Assembly (NCBI RefSeq): GCF_000725495.1
Contig: NZ_JNZD01000021.1
Span: forward strand, 62,001 to 126,000
Origin: Streptomyces aureus
GTDB lineage: Bacteria; Actinomycetota; Actinomycetes; Streptomycetales; Streptomycetaceae
Length of the DNA stretch: 64,000 nt
Direction: 5' to 3'
Both the position numbers and the translations under genes were made by a program. Below the pieces are notes generated by a model that had not been told where the DNA came from, made no database searches, and worked only from the letters and a program-made list of their open reading frames with translations. Of the stretch, positions 16,347 through 24,535 are shown piece by piece; positions within the stretch are counted from its first letter, which is position 1; every line of letters begins with the position of its first letter.

Positions 16347-17978
16347 CTATTCCGAGGCGGGGCCGAGGTGCCTCAGTACCGATCGCAGCGCCTCCTCCAC
16401 CGCCCGGCGCGCCGCCTCGGAGTGGTCCGTCGTCTCGAAACCGTGGCGGCCCTGCGGCAGGTCGATCACCTCGACCGCCGCGTCACACTCCTTCGCGGCG
16501 GCCAGGAACTCCTCGACCGTCGCCGCGATCTCGGTGCGCTCCCGCCCGACCCTGGTCAGCACGACCGGCAGCCGCCCCGCGCCCTCCACGGCGGTCGCCG
16601 GACGGAACCGGGTACCGAAGGTTCCCCAGTTCGGCATCGGCTCCAGGACCGGATACGAAGCCGCCACGCACCGCAGCCAAGCCGGGGGCGCCGCGAGCCA
16701 GTCCGCCGACAGCAGCCCCCCGACCGAGAAGAACCACAGCGCCACGCGGTCCGCGTCCACCCGCGGATCGGCCCGTACGAGGCCGACCGCCTCGGCGATG
16801 TCCTCGGCGGCCCGCGGGAGGTCGCCGAGATCGTGCAGCCGGTGGTCCACCGTCACGCCGACCGCTCCCAGGTCCGCCACCGAGCGGGCGTAGCCGACGA
16901 ATCCGGGCCAGTCGCGCGGAGTCGGCCGCACGTCGGGGTGCACCGGACCGCCGTGCACGAACACCACCGCCGGCCAGGGGCCTTCGGTTGCCGAGATGCC
17001 GTCGGGGACGTCGTCGCCGTGAAGGTCGTCGTGGAGATCGCCGTGAAGGTTGCCGTGGACATCGCCGGGGAGGTCGCCGGGGAGATGGAGATCGACTCGT
17101 CCGATCCGCTCCCGGCGTCGCTCCGGAGCGTCCAGCACGAACGGGCGCAGGTGCCCCGGCAGTTCGCCCACCTCGGCGGTCACCCGGTGGCCCTCGCCCG
17201 CGGCGGCCCGGAGCAGGATCCCTGCCACCTCGTCCGCGCGCGAGAGCATCGGCCAGTGCCCGGTGTCGAGTTCGAAGAACGTGATCCGTGGTTCGGCGAG
17301 CGCCTTGAACCGGGGGTCGCCCATCGCCACCATGCCCTCGACCATCGCGATGCTCGAACCGTTGCCGGTGCACAGGACACCGGTCGCGGGAAGGTCCGCC
17401 GCCGCTCCCGTCAGCCGCAGGGGCCGGGTGAGGGTGCCTGCCGGCTGCGGGACCGCGTCCTGCGCCAGCCGGGTCAGCCGGTCCGAGGGGATCCCCGCGA
17501 CGCTGCCCCAGCGTTGCCACTCGTCCCGCGACGGCGGCGGGACCAACCGGTCGCCGCCATCGCCCTCGCCATGGCCTTCGCCCACGCCGGTGGCGGTCCG
17601 GGCCGACAGCCGCTCGCGCACCTCCTCGTCCGGGAGCAGCGCCAGCGCCCGGTCGCCGTTCCCCGGCATGCCGGCGTCCATGTGGACGATCCGGGCGACC
17701 CGTTCCGGCCGTCGGTCGGCCGCCCCGAGCACCGGGAAGATGCCGTAGCAGTGACCGACCAGCACTACCTGCTCGTCGTCCACCTCGTCGACGAGCCGCA
17801 GCAGATCCTCGATGTGCGTCTCCAGGTCCGTGCCGGGGCCCGCCGGACGGTCCGGGGCACCCATGCCGGTGAGCGTCACCGGATGGACCCGCGCCCCCGA
17901 CTCCCGCAGCCGGGCGGCCACGTCGTCCCAGATCCAGCCCCCCGTGTGAGCACCCGCCACCAGGACGAAAGCCGTCAT
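16347..17978 (-). CDS. Tandem alpha/beta hydrolase fusion protein
   Basis: Two alpha/beta hydrolases joined in one 543-residue chain. The first resembles the plant HNL/EstC-like esterases (FVLVAGAHTGGWIWDDVAARL; catalytic His in DTGHWPML), but its nucleophile elbow reads GHCYG, so Cys replaces the usual Ser. The second has VVFVHGGPVHPD, an elbow FFSVGG with Ser, and a catalytic His in GRHGFETT. Between them is an acidic, His-rich linker of GDLPGD/HGDLHDD repeats. Both halves look intact. The second of two adjacent ATGs (17978) has GAGGAGG at five bases; the first is three bases upstream. Transcribed from the MerR-type promoter at 18040-18070, so probably activated by the divergent MerR protein. 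Substrate unknown. Confidence 0.85.
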   Translation of the reverse strand: MTAFVLVAGAHTGGWIWDDVAARLRESGARVHPVTLTGMGAPDRPAGPGTDLETHIEDLLRLVDEVDDEQVVLVGHCYGIFPVLGAADRRPERVARIVHMDAGMPGNGDRALALLPDEEVRERLSARTATGVGEGHGEGDGGDRLVPPPSRDEWQRWGSVAGIPSDRLTRLAQDAVPQPAGTLTRPLRLTGAAADLPATGVLCTGNGSSIAMVEGMVAMGDPRFKALAEPRITFFELDTGHWPMLSRADEVAGILLRAAAGEGHRVTAEVGELPGHLRPFVLDAPERRRERIGRVDLHLPGDLPGDVHGNLHGDLHDDLHGDDVPDGISATEGPWPAVVFVHGGPVHPDVRPTPRDWPGFVGYARSVADLGAVGVTVDHRLHDLGDLPRAAEDIAEAVGLVRADPRVDADRVALWFFSVGGLLSADWLAAPPAWLRCVAASYPVLEPMPNWGTFGTRFRPATAVEGAGRLPVVLTRVGRERTEIAATVEEFLAAAKECDAAVEVIDLPQGRHGFETTDHSEAARRAVEEALRSVLRHLGPASE

Positions 17979-18039
17979 CATTGCCTCCTCGCACGGTCCT
18001 CGGCGGGCCCGGCCGTCCCGGTGTCCCGCGCTCGCCGGT

Positions 18040-18070
18040 ACCGTAGGAACTCCCCCTGAGGGAGGTTCAA
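18040..18070 (-). promoter_or_regulatory. MerR-type promoter with 19-bp spacer for the tandem hydrolase gene
   Basis: On the minus strand TTGAAC (18065-18070) and TACGGT (18040-18045) are separated by exactly 19 bases. Between them lies the imperfect dyad GAACCTCCC / GGGAGTTC. An over-long spacer with a central dyad is the hallmark of promoters that MerR-family proteins activate by DNA untwisting. The dyad overlaps the ribosome binding site of the divergent merR-like gene, so binding could also limit its own expression. Confidence 0.75.
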
Positions 18071-18074
18071 GTCC

Positions 18075-18989
18075 GTGTCTTCCGAGACCGTGTGGAGCAT
18101 CGGGGAGCTCGCCGAGCGCGCCGGCGTCACCGTCAAGACCGTCCGCTTCTATTCGGACCGGGGACTGCTGCCCGAGGCGGCCCGCAGCTCCGGCGGCCAC
18201 CGGCGCTACGGTCCCGAGGCGCTCGACCGGCTGCACCTGATCCGCTCCCTGCGCACGCTCGACCTGCCCGTCCCCGAAGTGGAACGGATCCTCGACCGGG
18301 ACGACGCGATCGAGGACGTCGTCGCCGGTCAGCTGCGGGAGGTCGGCTCGCGTCTCACCGCCCTGCGCTGGCAGGAGGCGGCCCTCCGGCTGGTCCAGGA
18401 CTGCGCCCCGGAGGAACGCGCCGCCCGCATCAGGCTGATCGGCGCCGTGTCCGTCCCGCCCAGCACCGCCCCGCTGGCCCGCTTCTGGCGGCGCTGGCTG
18501 CCGGTGCGGCTCCCGGCCCGGCTCGTGTCCACGATCGTCGAGCACTCCATCCCGCAGCTTCCCGAGGGCCCGACCCCGGCCCAGGTGCTGGCCTTCACCC
18601 GGCTGCACGCCTTCGTGACCGCCCCCTGCCCCGGAACCGGGAACGGCCAGCCCGCGACGCACCGGCCCGACGGCGGCCGCCCCGACGTGCTCTACGACGG
18701 ACTGGTCGAGGCCTACACGCTGGCCTCGCCGCAGCTCCGGGCCGACCGGGCGCCCCGAGCGGGCGAGGCACTCGACTGCTTCGTCTCCGCCTACGCCCGG
18801 TCGTACGGCACCCGCGACACCCCCGACTTCCGGCGCGGCCTCAGCGGACAACTGGCCGCCGATCCCCGGATCGACCACTACTGGAACCTGACCGCCGAGG
18901 TCACGGCCTCCCCGGACCCGACCCCGGGCGCCACCCACGACTGGCTCTGCGCCGCGCTGGACGATCAGATCGCGGGTGCGGCCGGCTGA
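18075..18989 (+). CDS. MerR family transcriptional regulator
   Basis: A 304-residue regulator. The N-terminal winged helix is clear (WSIGELAERAGVTVKTVRFY, then GHRRYGPEAL), followed by the dimerisation coiled coil (IEDVVAGQLREVGSRLTALR). The 190-residue C-terminal part is a helical effector domain with no metal-binding Cys pair, so it is probably a ligand- or drug-responsive member. The GTG at 18075 has GGAGG nine bases upstream; a second GTG at 18090 is possible. It is divergent from the tandem hydrolase, and the shared 96-base region carries the 19-bp-spacer promoter, so that hydrolase is the predicted target. Confidence 0.88.
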   Translation: MSSETVWSIGELAERAGVTVKTVRFYSDRGLLPEAARSSGGHRRYGPEALDRLHLIRSLRTLDLPVPEVERILDRDDAIEDVVAGQLREVGSRLTALRWQEAALRLVQDCAPEERAARIRLIGAVSVPPSTAPLARFWRRWLPVRLPARLVSTIVEHSIPQLPEGPTPAQVLAFTRLHAFVTAPCPGTGNGQPATHRPDGGRPDVLYDGLVEAYTLASPQLRADRAPRAGEALDCFVSAYARSYGTRDTPDFRRGLSGQLAADPRIDHYWNLTAEVTASPDPTPGATHDWLCAALDDQIAGAAG

Positions 18990-19012
18990 TCGCCCACCGC
19001 GCCCACTGCACT

Positions 19013-19110
19013 GTCGCGCCCGTCGCGCCCGTCGCGCCCGTCGCGCCCGTCGCGCCCGTCGCGCCCGTCGCGCCGACCGCGCCGACCGCGCCCACCGCGC
19101 CCACCGAGCC
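19013..19110. repeat. 9-bp tandem repeat array between convergent genes
   Basis: Seven copies of GTCGCGCCC start at 19013, followed by degenerate ACCGCGCCC-type units up to about 19110. It lies between the ends of the MerR gene and the FMN enzyme gene. A period of nine keeps frames open but no gene is supported across it. Likely a simple-sequence array; it may shift in length between strains. Confidence 0.85.
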
Positions 19111-19160
19111 CGCCGCACCTGCCGTGCCCGAGAGGCTCGCGAGGCCAGAGAGCCGGTCCC

Positions 19161-19718
19161 TCAGAACGACCAGCGGGTGTGCGTGAAGACCCCGTTGTCG
19201 CGGCCGAAGCCGTACGCCGTGTCCGGGCGCACGGCGTACACCGTCGCCTGCCCCTTGCGGAACGCGTCCCCGATGCCGTGGAAGGTCCCCTCGGGCGAGG
19301 TGATGTGCGGGCCGTACTTCGTCTCGTACGCCCCGATCACCCGCTCCAGCGCCTCCGGATCGGTGACGGCTTCGGCCGTGCCCTCGACCACCAGGTCGAG
19401 GCCTTCCGTCAGCGCGTTCGTGCCGGTGGTCAGCGCGCAGTGAGCGTCGTGAGCCAGGTTCCTCGCCTTCTGCTCTCCCGGACCGGTGGAGAAGTACAGC
19501 ACCCCGTCGTGCCAGGCGGCGATCACCGGGGTGACGTGCAGCCGCCCGTCCGGCCGCACCGTGGACAGCCAGAAGATCTCGGCGGTCTCCAGCCGCCGTC
19601 GGCCCTCGGACCACCCGGTGGCGGTGACGTCCTCGGCACCCGGGCGGGCCCGGAGCGCGGAGCTGTAGCGCGCGTCGAGTTCCGCGGTGGGCTCGTGCAC
19701 GGGTTCCTGCGTGGGCAT
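19161..19718 (-). CDS. Pyridoxamine 5'-phosphate oxidase family protein (FMN/F420 type)
   Basis: A 185-residue split-barrel flavin-binding protein. The core begins at RRRLETAEIFWLSTVRPDG, then LHVTPVIAAWHDGVLYFSTG and EQKARNLAHDAHCALTTG, the usual order in the general-stress/F420-binding branch. It has about 35 residues N-terminal to the core. Substrate is unknown. It is unlike the shorter PNPOx-type protein at 8863-9276 and has no matching palindrome upstream. Start ATG at 19718 with GGGAGATC a few bases before it. Confidence 0.85.
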   Translation of the reverse strand: MPTQEPVHEPTAELDARYSSALRARPGAEDVTATGWSEGRRRLETAEIFWLSTVRPDGRLHVTPVIAAWHDGVLYFSTGPGEQKARNLAHDAHCALTTGTNALTEGLDLVVEGTAEAVTDPEALERVIGAYETKYGPHITSPEGTFHGIGDAFRKGQATVYAVRPDTAYGFGRDNGVFTHTRWSF

Positions 19719-19865
19719 GGCGGATCTCCCTCGTCCTGTTCGACAACGACATCTCTCCCTGACAACGACCGGTCGCGCACCCGGAAGTCATCGCCGCGCC
19801 GGGCTCCTCCGCCGCCGGACCGCCGGGCTTCTCTGCCGCCGGATCACCCGTGAGAGGGTGGCGGT

Positions 19866-20438
19866 ATGACCATCACCGTGCGTCCGGCGTCGGCGGTGGA
19901 GGACGTCCGTACGCTCGTCGGCCCGAAGTCCCCGACGGCCACGGTCTGCTGGTGCCTGAGCCACCGCGTCCCCGCGAAGCTGGACAAGGAACTCCGCGGA
20001 CCGGCGCGCGGCGCCTACGTGGCCGAGCTGTGCCGCAGGGAACCCGCGCCGGGCGTGCTCGCGTACGAGGGGGACGAGCCGGTCGGCTGGGCCGCCGTGG
20101 CGCCGCGCTCGGAGTCAGCGTACGCCCGCAGCCGTACGATCCCGCACCTCGACGACCTCCCGGTCTGGTCCCTTTGGTGTGTCCGCGTCCGGCCCGGACA
20201 CCGCAAGCAGGGCATCTCGCACGCCCTCATCGCCGGTGCGGTCGACTTCGCCCGCGTCCACGGAGCGCCCGCCGTCGAGGCGTACCCCGTGGACAACGGC
20301 GACGCCCGGGTGGACGTGACGATGGCGTACGTCGGGATGCGGAGGAACTTCGAGCGCGCCGGGTTCGTCCACGCCGCCGACACCACCTCGGTGCTCGCCG
20401 GTCACCCGCGGGTCCTGATGCGGTTCGACCTGCGCTGA
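19866..20438 (+). CDS. GNAT family N-acetyltransferase
   Basis: A 190-residue acetyltransferase. The CoA-binding region is VWSLWCVRVRPGHRKQGI, followed by the helix SHALIAGAVDFARVHG and EAYPVDNGDARVDV, a pattern of a group of actinobacterial GNATs with a VCWCLSHR motif near the N-terminus. The ATG is preceded by GAGAGGG. A stand-alone gene; acceptor substrate unknown. Confidence 0.85.
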   Translation: MTITVRPASAVEDVRTLVGPKSPTATVCWCLSHRVPAKLDKELRGPARGAYVAELCRREPAPGVLAYEGDEPVGWAAVAPRSESAYARSRTIPHLDDLPVWSLWCVRVRPGHRKQGISHALIAGAVDFARVHGAPAVEAYPVDNGDARVDVTMAYVGMRRNFERAGFVHAADTTSVLAGHPRVLMRFDLR

Positions 20439-20471
20439 CGTCCGGTCCGGACGCGGACGGACCCGTCGGGG

Positions 20472-20729
20472 TCAGGAGTCGACCAGGGCGCTCAGCCCGT
20501 AGTCCAGCTCCGCCCCGTCGACCAGCAGCGCCTCGACCGTGCGCGAACGCGGGTCGATGTCGGCCACGATCCCGTCGCCGGCGAAGCGCGGGTATCCGGT
20601 CTCCCCGGTCTCGCCGGTCGCCTCGACGACCGCGGATCGCACCGCCGCGTCACGAGCGGAGACGGCTTCCGCCTGCTCGACGAACTCGGGGACCAGCAGG
20701 ACGGTGTAACGCTCAGGTTCGGTAGTCAC
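20472..20729 (-). CDS. Small hypothetical protein
   Basis: An 85-residue protein starting TTEPERYTVLLVPEF, acidic, with no membrane segment or signal peptide. I recognise no family. The GTG start is the only sensible one in the frame; the sequence upstream of it in the same frame is composition-driven. GGAG lies directly before the start at short spacing. It converges with the GNAT gene, with 33 bases between stops. Confidence 0.5.
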   Translation of the reverse strand: MTTEPERYTVLLVPEFVEQAEAVSARDAAVRSAVVEATGETGETGYPRFAGDGIVADIDPRSRTVEALLVDGAELDYGLSALVDS

Positions 20730-21024
20730 GCTCCGGTATTCAAGCGCCTCGCGCGCCGCCCGTCGTGCAGGCGCACGGCGGTTCCCGTACTCCCGCGGTC
20801 GGCCGAGCGGGGGACGGCGGTGGAATGCGCCGTCCGATGGGGGAAGGCATCGATCATGCCGCCGACCCGGGCGCCGTCCGGGACCACGCGAGCGGCCCCG
20901 CTGTCCCGTGCCGCTCGCCGAGCCGGCGGCGCGGCCCTGGGCGCGGCCGTACGCACCGGCGGCGGCAACCGTTTCCGCAGACGGCCCGGCGACGCGCGGG
21001 CCGTCGAGAACAGAGGGGCGCACC

Positions 21025-21963
21025 GTGAAGCACTGGACAAGGCAAGCACGAACCCGCACGTCCGCGTCCGCCGCCGGCCGCGCCGGGTGGGCGCGGCGGC
21101 TGGCGGCCGTCACGGGAGTCCTCCTGCTCTGCGCCCTCCCCACCGGAACCGCGGGCGCGGCGCGGGGCAACGGTCCCTCGCCCGCCAGACCGCCGCTGTT
21201 CGTGTCCGACTACGGCAACAACCGCGTGCTGCGCCTGCCGGCGCTCGGTGACGGCCAGTCGACGGTTCCGCTCGAGGGCATCGTCCGTCCGACCGGTCTC
21301 GCCTGGGACGCCACCCACGACCTGTACATCTCCGACACCGGCAACAACCGGGTGGTGAAGCTGGAGGCGAGGGGCGGGCCGCAGTCCACCGTCCCCACCA
21401 CCGGCCTGTCCCGTCCGCTCGGCCTCGCCGTGAGCCCCCGCGGGGACCTCTACATCGCCGACAGCTTCAACGACCGCGTCGTGAAGGTTCCCGCCGACGG
21501 CAGTGGGCAGACGACCGTGCCCACTACCGGGCTGGTCCACCCCTGGGGCGTGGCCCTGGGCTCGCGCGGGGACCTGTACATCTCCGACTTCGTGAACGAC
21601 CGGGTGGTCAAGGTCGCCGCGAAGGGCGGCGCGCAGACCACGGTCCCCACGGTCGGCCTGGCCCAGCCGACCGGGCTCGCCCTGAACGCCGCCGGGGACC
21701 TCTTCATCGCGGACAGCGGCCACGACCGCGTCGTCAAGGTGGCCGCGCGCGGCGGTGCCCAGAGCACGGTGCCCACGACGGGTCTGGACGGTCCGCTGGG
21801 CCTCGCCCTGGACGGCCGCGGCGGCCTCTACGTGGCGGACGGGTCCAACAACCGGGTGGTCCGGGTCCCGGAGAAGGGCGGCGCCCAGGTCACGCTTCCC
21901 TTGACCGGCCTCAGCACGCCGACAGGTCTCGCGTTCCCGCCGGCCGACAAGCGGCATGGGTGA
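21025..21963 (+). CDS. Secreted NHL-repeat beta-propeller protein
   Basis: A 312-residue exported protein. Residues to about 45 form a Sec signal peptide (RRLAAVTGVLLLCALPTGTAGA). The rest is six regular 42-43-residue NHL repeats, each with an LY(I/V)(S/A)D motif, a (N/D)DRVVKV strand and a TVPTTGL turn; this closely resembles the extracellular sensor propeller of the PknD kinases. No kinase, membrane anchor or catalytic domain is attached. GTG start with AGAGGGG eight bases before it. Function is unknown; a binding scaffold is the likeliest role. Confidence 0.85.
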   Translation: MKHWTRQARTRTSASAAGRAGWARRLAAVTGVLLLCALPTGTAGAARGNGPSPARPPLFVSDYGNNRVLRLPALGDGQSTVPLEGIVRPTGLAWDATHDLYISDTGNNRVVKLEARGGPQSTVPTTGLSRPLGLAVSPRGDLYIADSFNDRVVKVPADGSGQTTVPTTGLVHPWGVALGSRGDLYISDFVNDRVVKVAAKGGAQTTVPTVGLAQPTGLALNAAGDLFIADSGHDRVVKVAARGGAQSTVPTTGLDGPLGLALDGRGGLYVADGSNNRVVRVPEKGGAQVTLPLTGLSTPTGLAFPPADKRHG

Positions 21964-22167
21964 GGGGGAGCACCACTTGGGTTCCGGCGGGCGGGGGCGG
22001 GTTCCGGACCGGGGGACGTGGGTTGGCGTGACGTGGCCGGTGTGACGCGGGCCGGCTGACACGGTGGGGCGGGCGGGTCGGCGTGGTGCCGTGGAGCCGT
22101 CGCGCAGGCACGGCCCGCCGGTCAGGACACGTCCGGGTCACCCGTCAGACCGTGTCCGATCCGCCCC

Positions 22168-23508
22168 TCAGGAGGCGTCCGGTACCCCGGTGTCCGGTAC
22201 GCGTGTGTCTACGGGTTGGCCGACGGGCGCGGCGCCGGCACCGCTACCTCCCGCTCCCGCCCCGGCCACCACTCCCGCCCCTCCGGCCACCGCTCCTCCA
22301 CGCAGCTCCGGCGTCCGCGCACCGACCCACAGGACCGCGAACAGGCACAGGAGTCCGCCGCTGACCAGGGAAGCCGCCCCCGAGGTCCAGCCGGCCACGA
22401 CACCGCCGCGCAGATTGCCGAGGTGGGGACCGGCCTGGCCGACGATCGTCTCGGCCGCGGTCACCCGGCCCAGCAGCGCGTCCGGGGTGTGCGTCTGCAC
22501 GATCGTGCTACGGGAGATCACCGAGGCGGCGTCGCCGGCCCCGGCGAGGGCGAGGAGGACGAGCGCGGCCCACGGATCACGCACCAGGCCGAAGGCGGCG
22601 AGCGCCACGCCCCACACTCCCGCCCCGCAGATCATCACGAGTCCGGGACGGTTCAGCCGAGTGATCGCCCCCGACAGCGCGGACGCGGCGATGCCGCCGA
22701 CCGCGAGTACGGACAGGAACAGACCGAGGGTGCGCGGACTGCCGCCAAAGCGTTCGGCGTTGACCAGTGGGAAGAGGCTGACCGGCATCGAGAGGACGGT
22801 GGCGGCCAGGTCGGTGACCAGGGCGCCCCGGACCACCCGGTGGCCGGCCAGGAAGCGGAGACCGTCCAGCACCCCGTGCACTCCGGGCCGGGACGGTTCA
22901 CCCGTGGGCGGAAGGGCGGGCAGTCCGAAAGCGCCGTAGAAGGAGAGCCCGAAGGACAGGGCGTCGATCAGATAGCAGGTGCCGATGCCGGCCCAGCCGA
23001 GCAGGAGGCCGCCGAGCGCGGGGCCGACGAGCATCATGCTCTGGGCCGTGACCTGCTGGAGCGCGAGCCCCGCGGCCACCTGGTCCTTGGGCAGCAGCCT
23101 CGGCACGAACACGCCCGTGGCGGGAGCGCCGACGGCCGAGAAGCAGGACTGCGCGGCCACCAGCGCGAGCACGCCCGCCACCGGGACGTGCCCGGTGAAG
23201 CCCTGGACCGCGAGCAGCGCGGAGACGACCGCCTGACCGACCGTGGCGTAGAGGTAGATCCGCCGCCGGTCGCCGCGGTCCGCCCAGGAACCGGCGAGCA
23301 GACCCAGCACCACCATCGGCACGGCCTGCGCCAACCCGACGGCACCGGTCCAGACCGTGCTGTGCGTCATGTCCCAGACCTGGTACATGACGGTGACCAT
23401 GGTCATGAAGCTGCCCAGCACGGACACGGTCCGCCCGATCAGCAGCCGCCGGAAGACCGGGGACGTACGCAGGGGCCGGACGTCGATCAGGGTTCGGCCG
23501 AGACTCAT
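22168..23508 (-). CDS. MFS transporter (EntS-like)
   Basis: A 446-residue major facilitator protein with about 12 membrane helices, of the EntS/TetA-like branch: RTSPVFRRLLIGRTVSVLG at the start, LAGSWADRGDRRRIYL in loop 2-3, and RSTIVQTHTPDALLGRVTA in the second half. Proton-driven efflux of a small molecule or siderophore is the family role; the substrate is not evident. The last 50 residues are Gly/Ala/Val low complexity and not part of the transporter fold. Upstream on its strand a GTG reading KNHPRASRRPS ends in a TGA that overlaps the ATG, so a 12-codon leader is possible. Confidence 0.88.
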   Translation of the reverse strand: MSLGRTLIDVRPLRTSPVFRRLLIGRTVSVLGSFMTMVTVMYQVWDMTHSTVWTGAVGLAQAVPMVVLGLLAGSWADRGDRRRIYLYATVGQAVVSALLAVQGFTGHVPVAGVLALVAAQSCFSAVGAPATGVFVPRLLPKDQVAAGLALQQVTAQSMMLVGPALGGLLLGWAGIGTCYLIDALSFGLSFYGAFGLPALPPTGEPSRPGVHGVLDGLRFLAGHRVVRGALVTDLAATVLSMPVSLFPLVNAERFGGSPRTLGLFLSVLAVGGIAASALSGAITRLNRPGLVMICGAGVWGVALAAFGLVRDPWAALVLLALAGAGDAASVISRSTIVQTHTPDALLGRVTAAETIVGQAGPHLGNLRGGVVAGWTSGAASLVSGGLLCLFAVLWVGARTPELRGGAVAGGAGVVAGAGAGGSGAGAAPVGQPVDTRVPDTGVPDAS

Positions 23509-24010
23509 GAGGGACGGCGGGAGGCGCGCGGGTGGTTCTTCACGCCGCGCAGGGTAACGGGCGAGTTCGAGTCAGGGCGAATTGCTTTTGGCCCTGCTCT
23601 TCGCCGCCTCCTCGCGCGTGACCGCGCGCTCTCCGGCCACCGCGTAGATCCCGGCACGACGTGGCGCGTTCGCAGCCCTCGGCGAAGGCGTCCGCCAACG
23701 GGTGGAACCGGTGGCGAACGCGGTGTCGGTGGAGCCGAGCGCGTGGGGCCGGACGGAGCGATCTCCCGGTCCTTCACATCGTCCCGAATTTTGACGCGTC
23801 GGCGACGGATTCCTGGCGGCTCACCGGCATGCAGACCGAGTGAACACTGCCGGGAATCGGCAATGCGCGCGTGCGCCGCAGCCGTGCACCATGGCGTGCG
23901 GGGGCGCCGCGGGGCGGGCTGATGCCGGACACCGGCAGGTCTGTCCGGTCCGGAAGCCGGGGGAGCGGTGCGCCGTGAAGGTGTGCAGCGCAGGGGGAAG
24001 GGGCCGGGAG
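23509..24010. other. Divergent intergenic region (502 bp)
   Basis: No convincing gene. It contains the hairpin at 23526-23550, a second stem-loop (CAGGGC at 23573-23578 with GCCCTG at 23591-23596), and GGAAGGGG, the ribosome binding site of the downstream membrane gene. It must carry promoters for the MFS gene and the flotillin operon; no clear -35/-10 pair was identified. Confidence 0.5.
23526..23550. repeat. Hairpin element, copy 1 (GCGCGG-GTG-GTTCTT-CAC-G-CCGCGC)
   Basis: A stem of GCGCGG/CCGCGC plus GTG/CAC with a single bulged G and loop GTTCTT. The same architecture is present at 38766-38788 in the same orientation on the plus strand. It lies in the 5' leader of the MFS gene. Confidence 0.6.
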
Positions 24011-24463
24011 ATGCGGACGTTCGTGGAGGCCGTCACCGGTCCGCCCGGGATCCTGTTCACCGCGGCCCTCGTCGTGGCCGTGTGCTTCTGGCTGCTGGTC
24101 GTCGTCGGTGTCGTGGCCGTGGTCAGTTTCGACGCGGACGCGGACGCGGATCTCGGCACCTGGAGCATGGGCGGGGTGCCGGTGCCGGTGGCGGTCGCCG
24201 TGTCGCTCCTGACCGCGATCACCTGGCTCGTCATCGTCGGCGTCGCCGTCCTGCCCGCCGCCCTGGTGACCTCGGGTCCCGCCACCGGAGCCCTGCGCTT
24301 CCTGGCGCCCGTGGGTGCGTTGCTCGTCTCCTGGCGGCTCACCCGCCTGTCCATCCGGCTCCCGCACCGGTTCCCCGACGAACCCGCGCCGCCGGCCCTC
24401 GTCACGGGCGCCGGGGGCCGGTGCTCCCGTGGCGTGCTCGCCGCCGGGGACCGCGCCGCCTGA
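24011..24463 (+). CDS. Membrane protein of the flotillin operon (YqiJ/NfeD-like, lacking the OB domain)
   Basis: A 150-residue protein with an N-terminal helix (ILFTAALVVAVCFWLLVVVG), further helices near residues 55-80 and 95-110, and a short polar tail. By position, directly before a flotillin, it corresponds to the YqiJ/NfeD-like partner of YqiK-type flotillins. Those partners normally carry a C-terminal OB-fold; here the chain stops soon after the last helix and there is no room for one, so it is either a short variant or truncated. ATG with GGAAGGGG upstream. The frame is open further upstream but with atypical composition. 72 bases separate it from the flotillin. Confidence 0.65.
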   Translation: MRTFVEAVTGPPGILFTAALVVAVCFWLLVVVGVVAVVSFDADADADLGTWSMGGVPVPVAVAVSLLTAITWLVIVGVAVLPAALVTSGPATGALRFLAPVGALLVSWRLTRLSIRLPHRFPDEPAPPALVTGAGGRCSRGVLAAGDRAA

Positions 24464-24535
24464 GCCGTCGGTCCGGCAGACGCTTCTCGACACTGCCGCG
24501 CACGTCAACTCGCTCACCTCATAAGGACTTATGCC

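Noticed and set aside
18058..18080. GGTTCAAGTCC resembles a tRNA T-loop
   Set aside because: The flanking bases do not form a T-stem, and no acceptor or anticodon arm is present. The bases are explained by the MerR-type promoter.
19013..19110. Possible CRISPR array
   Set aside because: Units are 9 bp with no spacers; it is a simple tandem repeat.
17979..19118. N-terminal extension of the tandem hydrolase frame up to 19118
   Set aside because: It runs antisense through the MerR gene and the 9-bp repeat array. The true start at 17978 has a strong ribosome binding site and the family N-terminus.
20820..21251. Plus-strand open frame upstream of the NHL gene
   Set aside because: It overlaps the signal peptide region of the NHL gene in another frame and has no motif. 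The GTG at 21025 with AGAGGGG explains the region.
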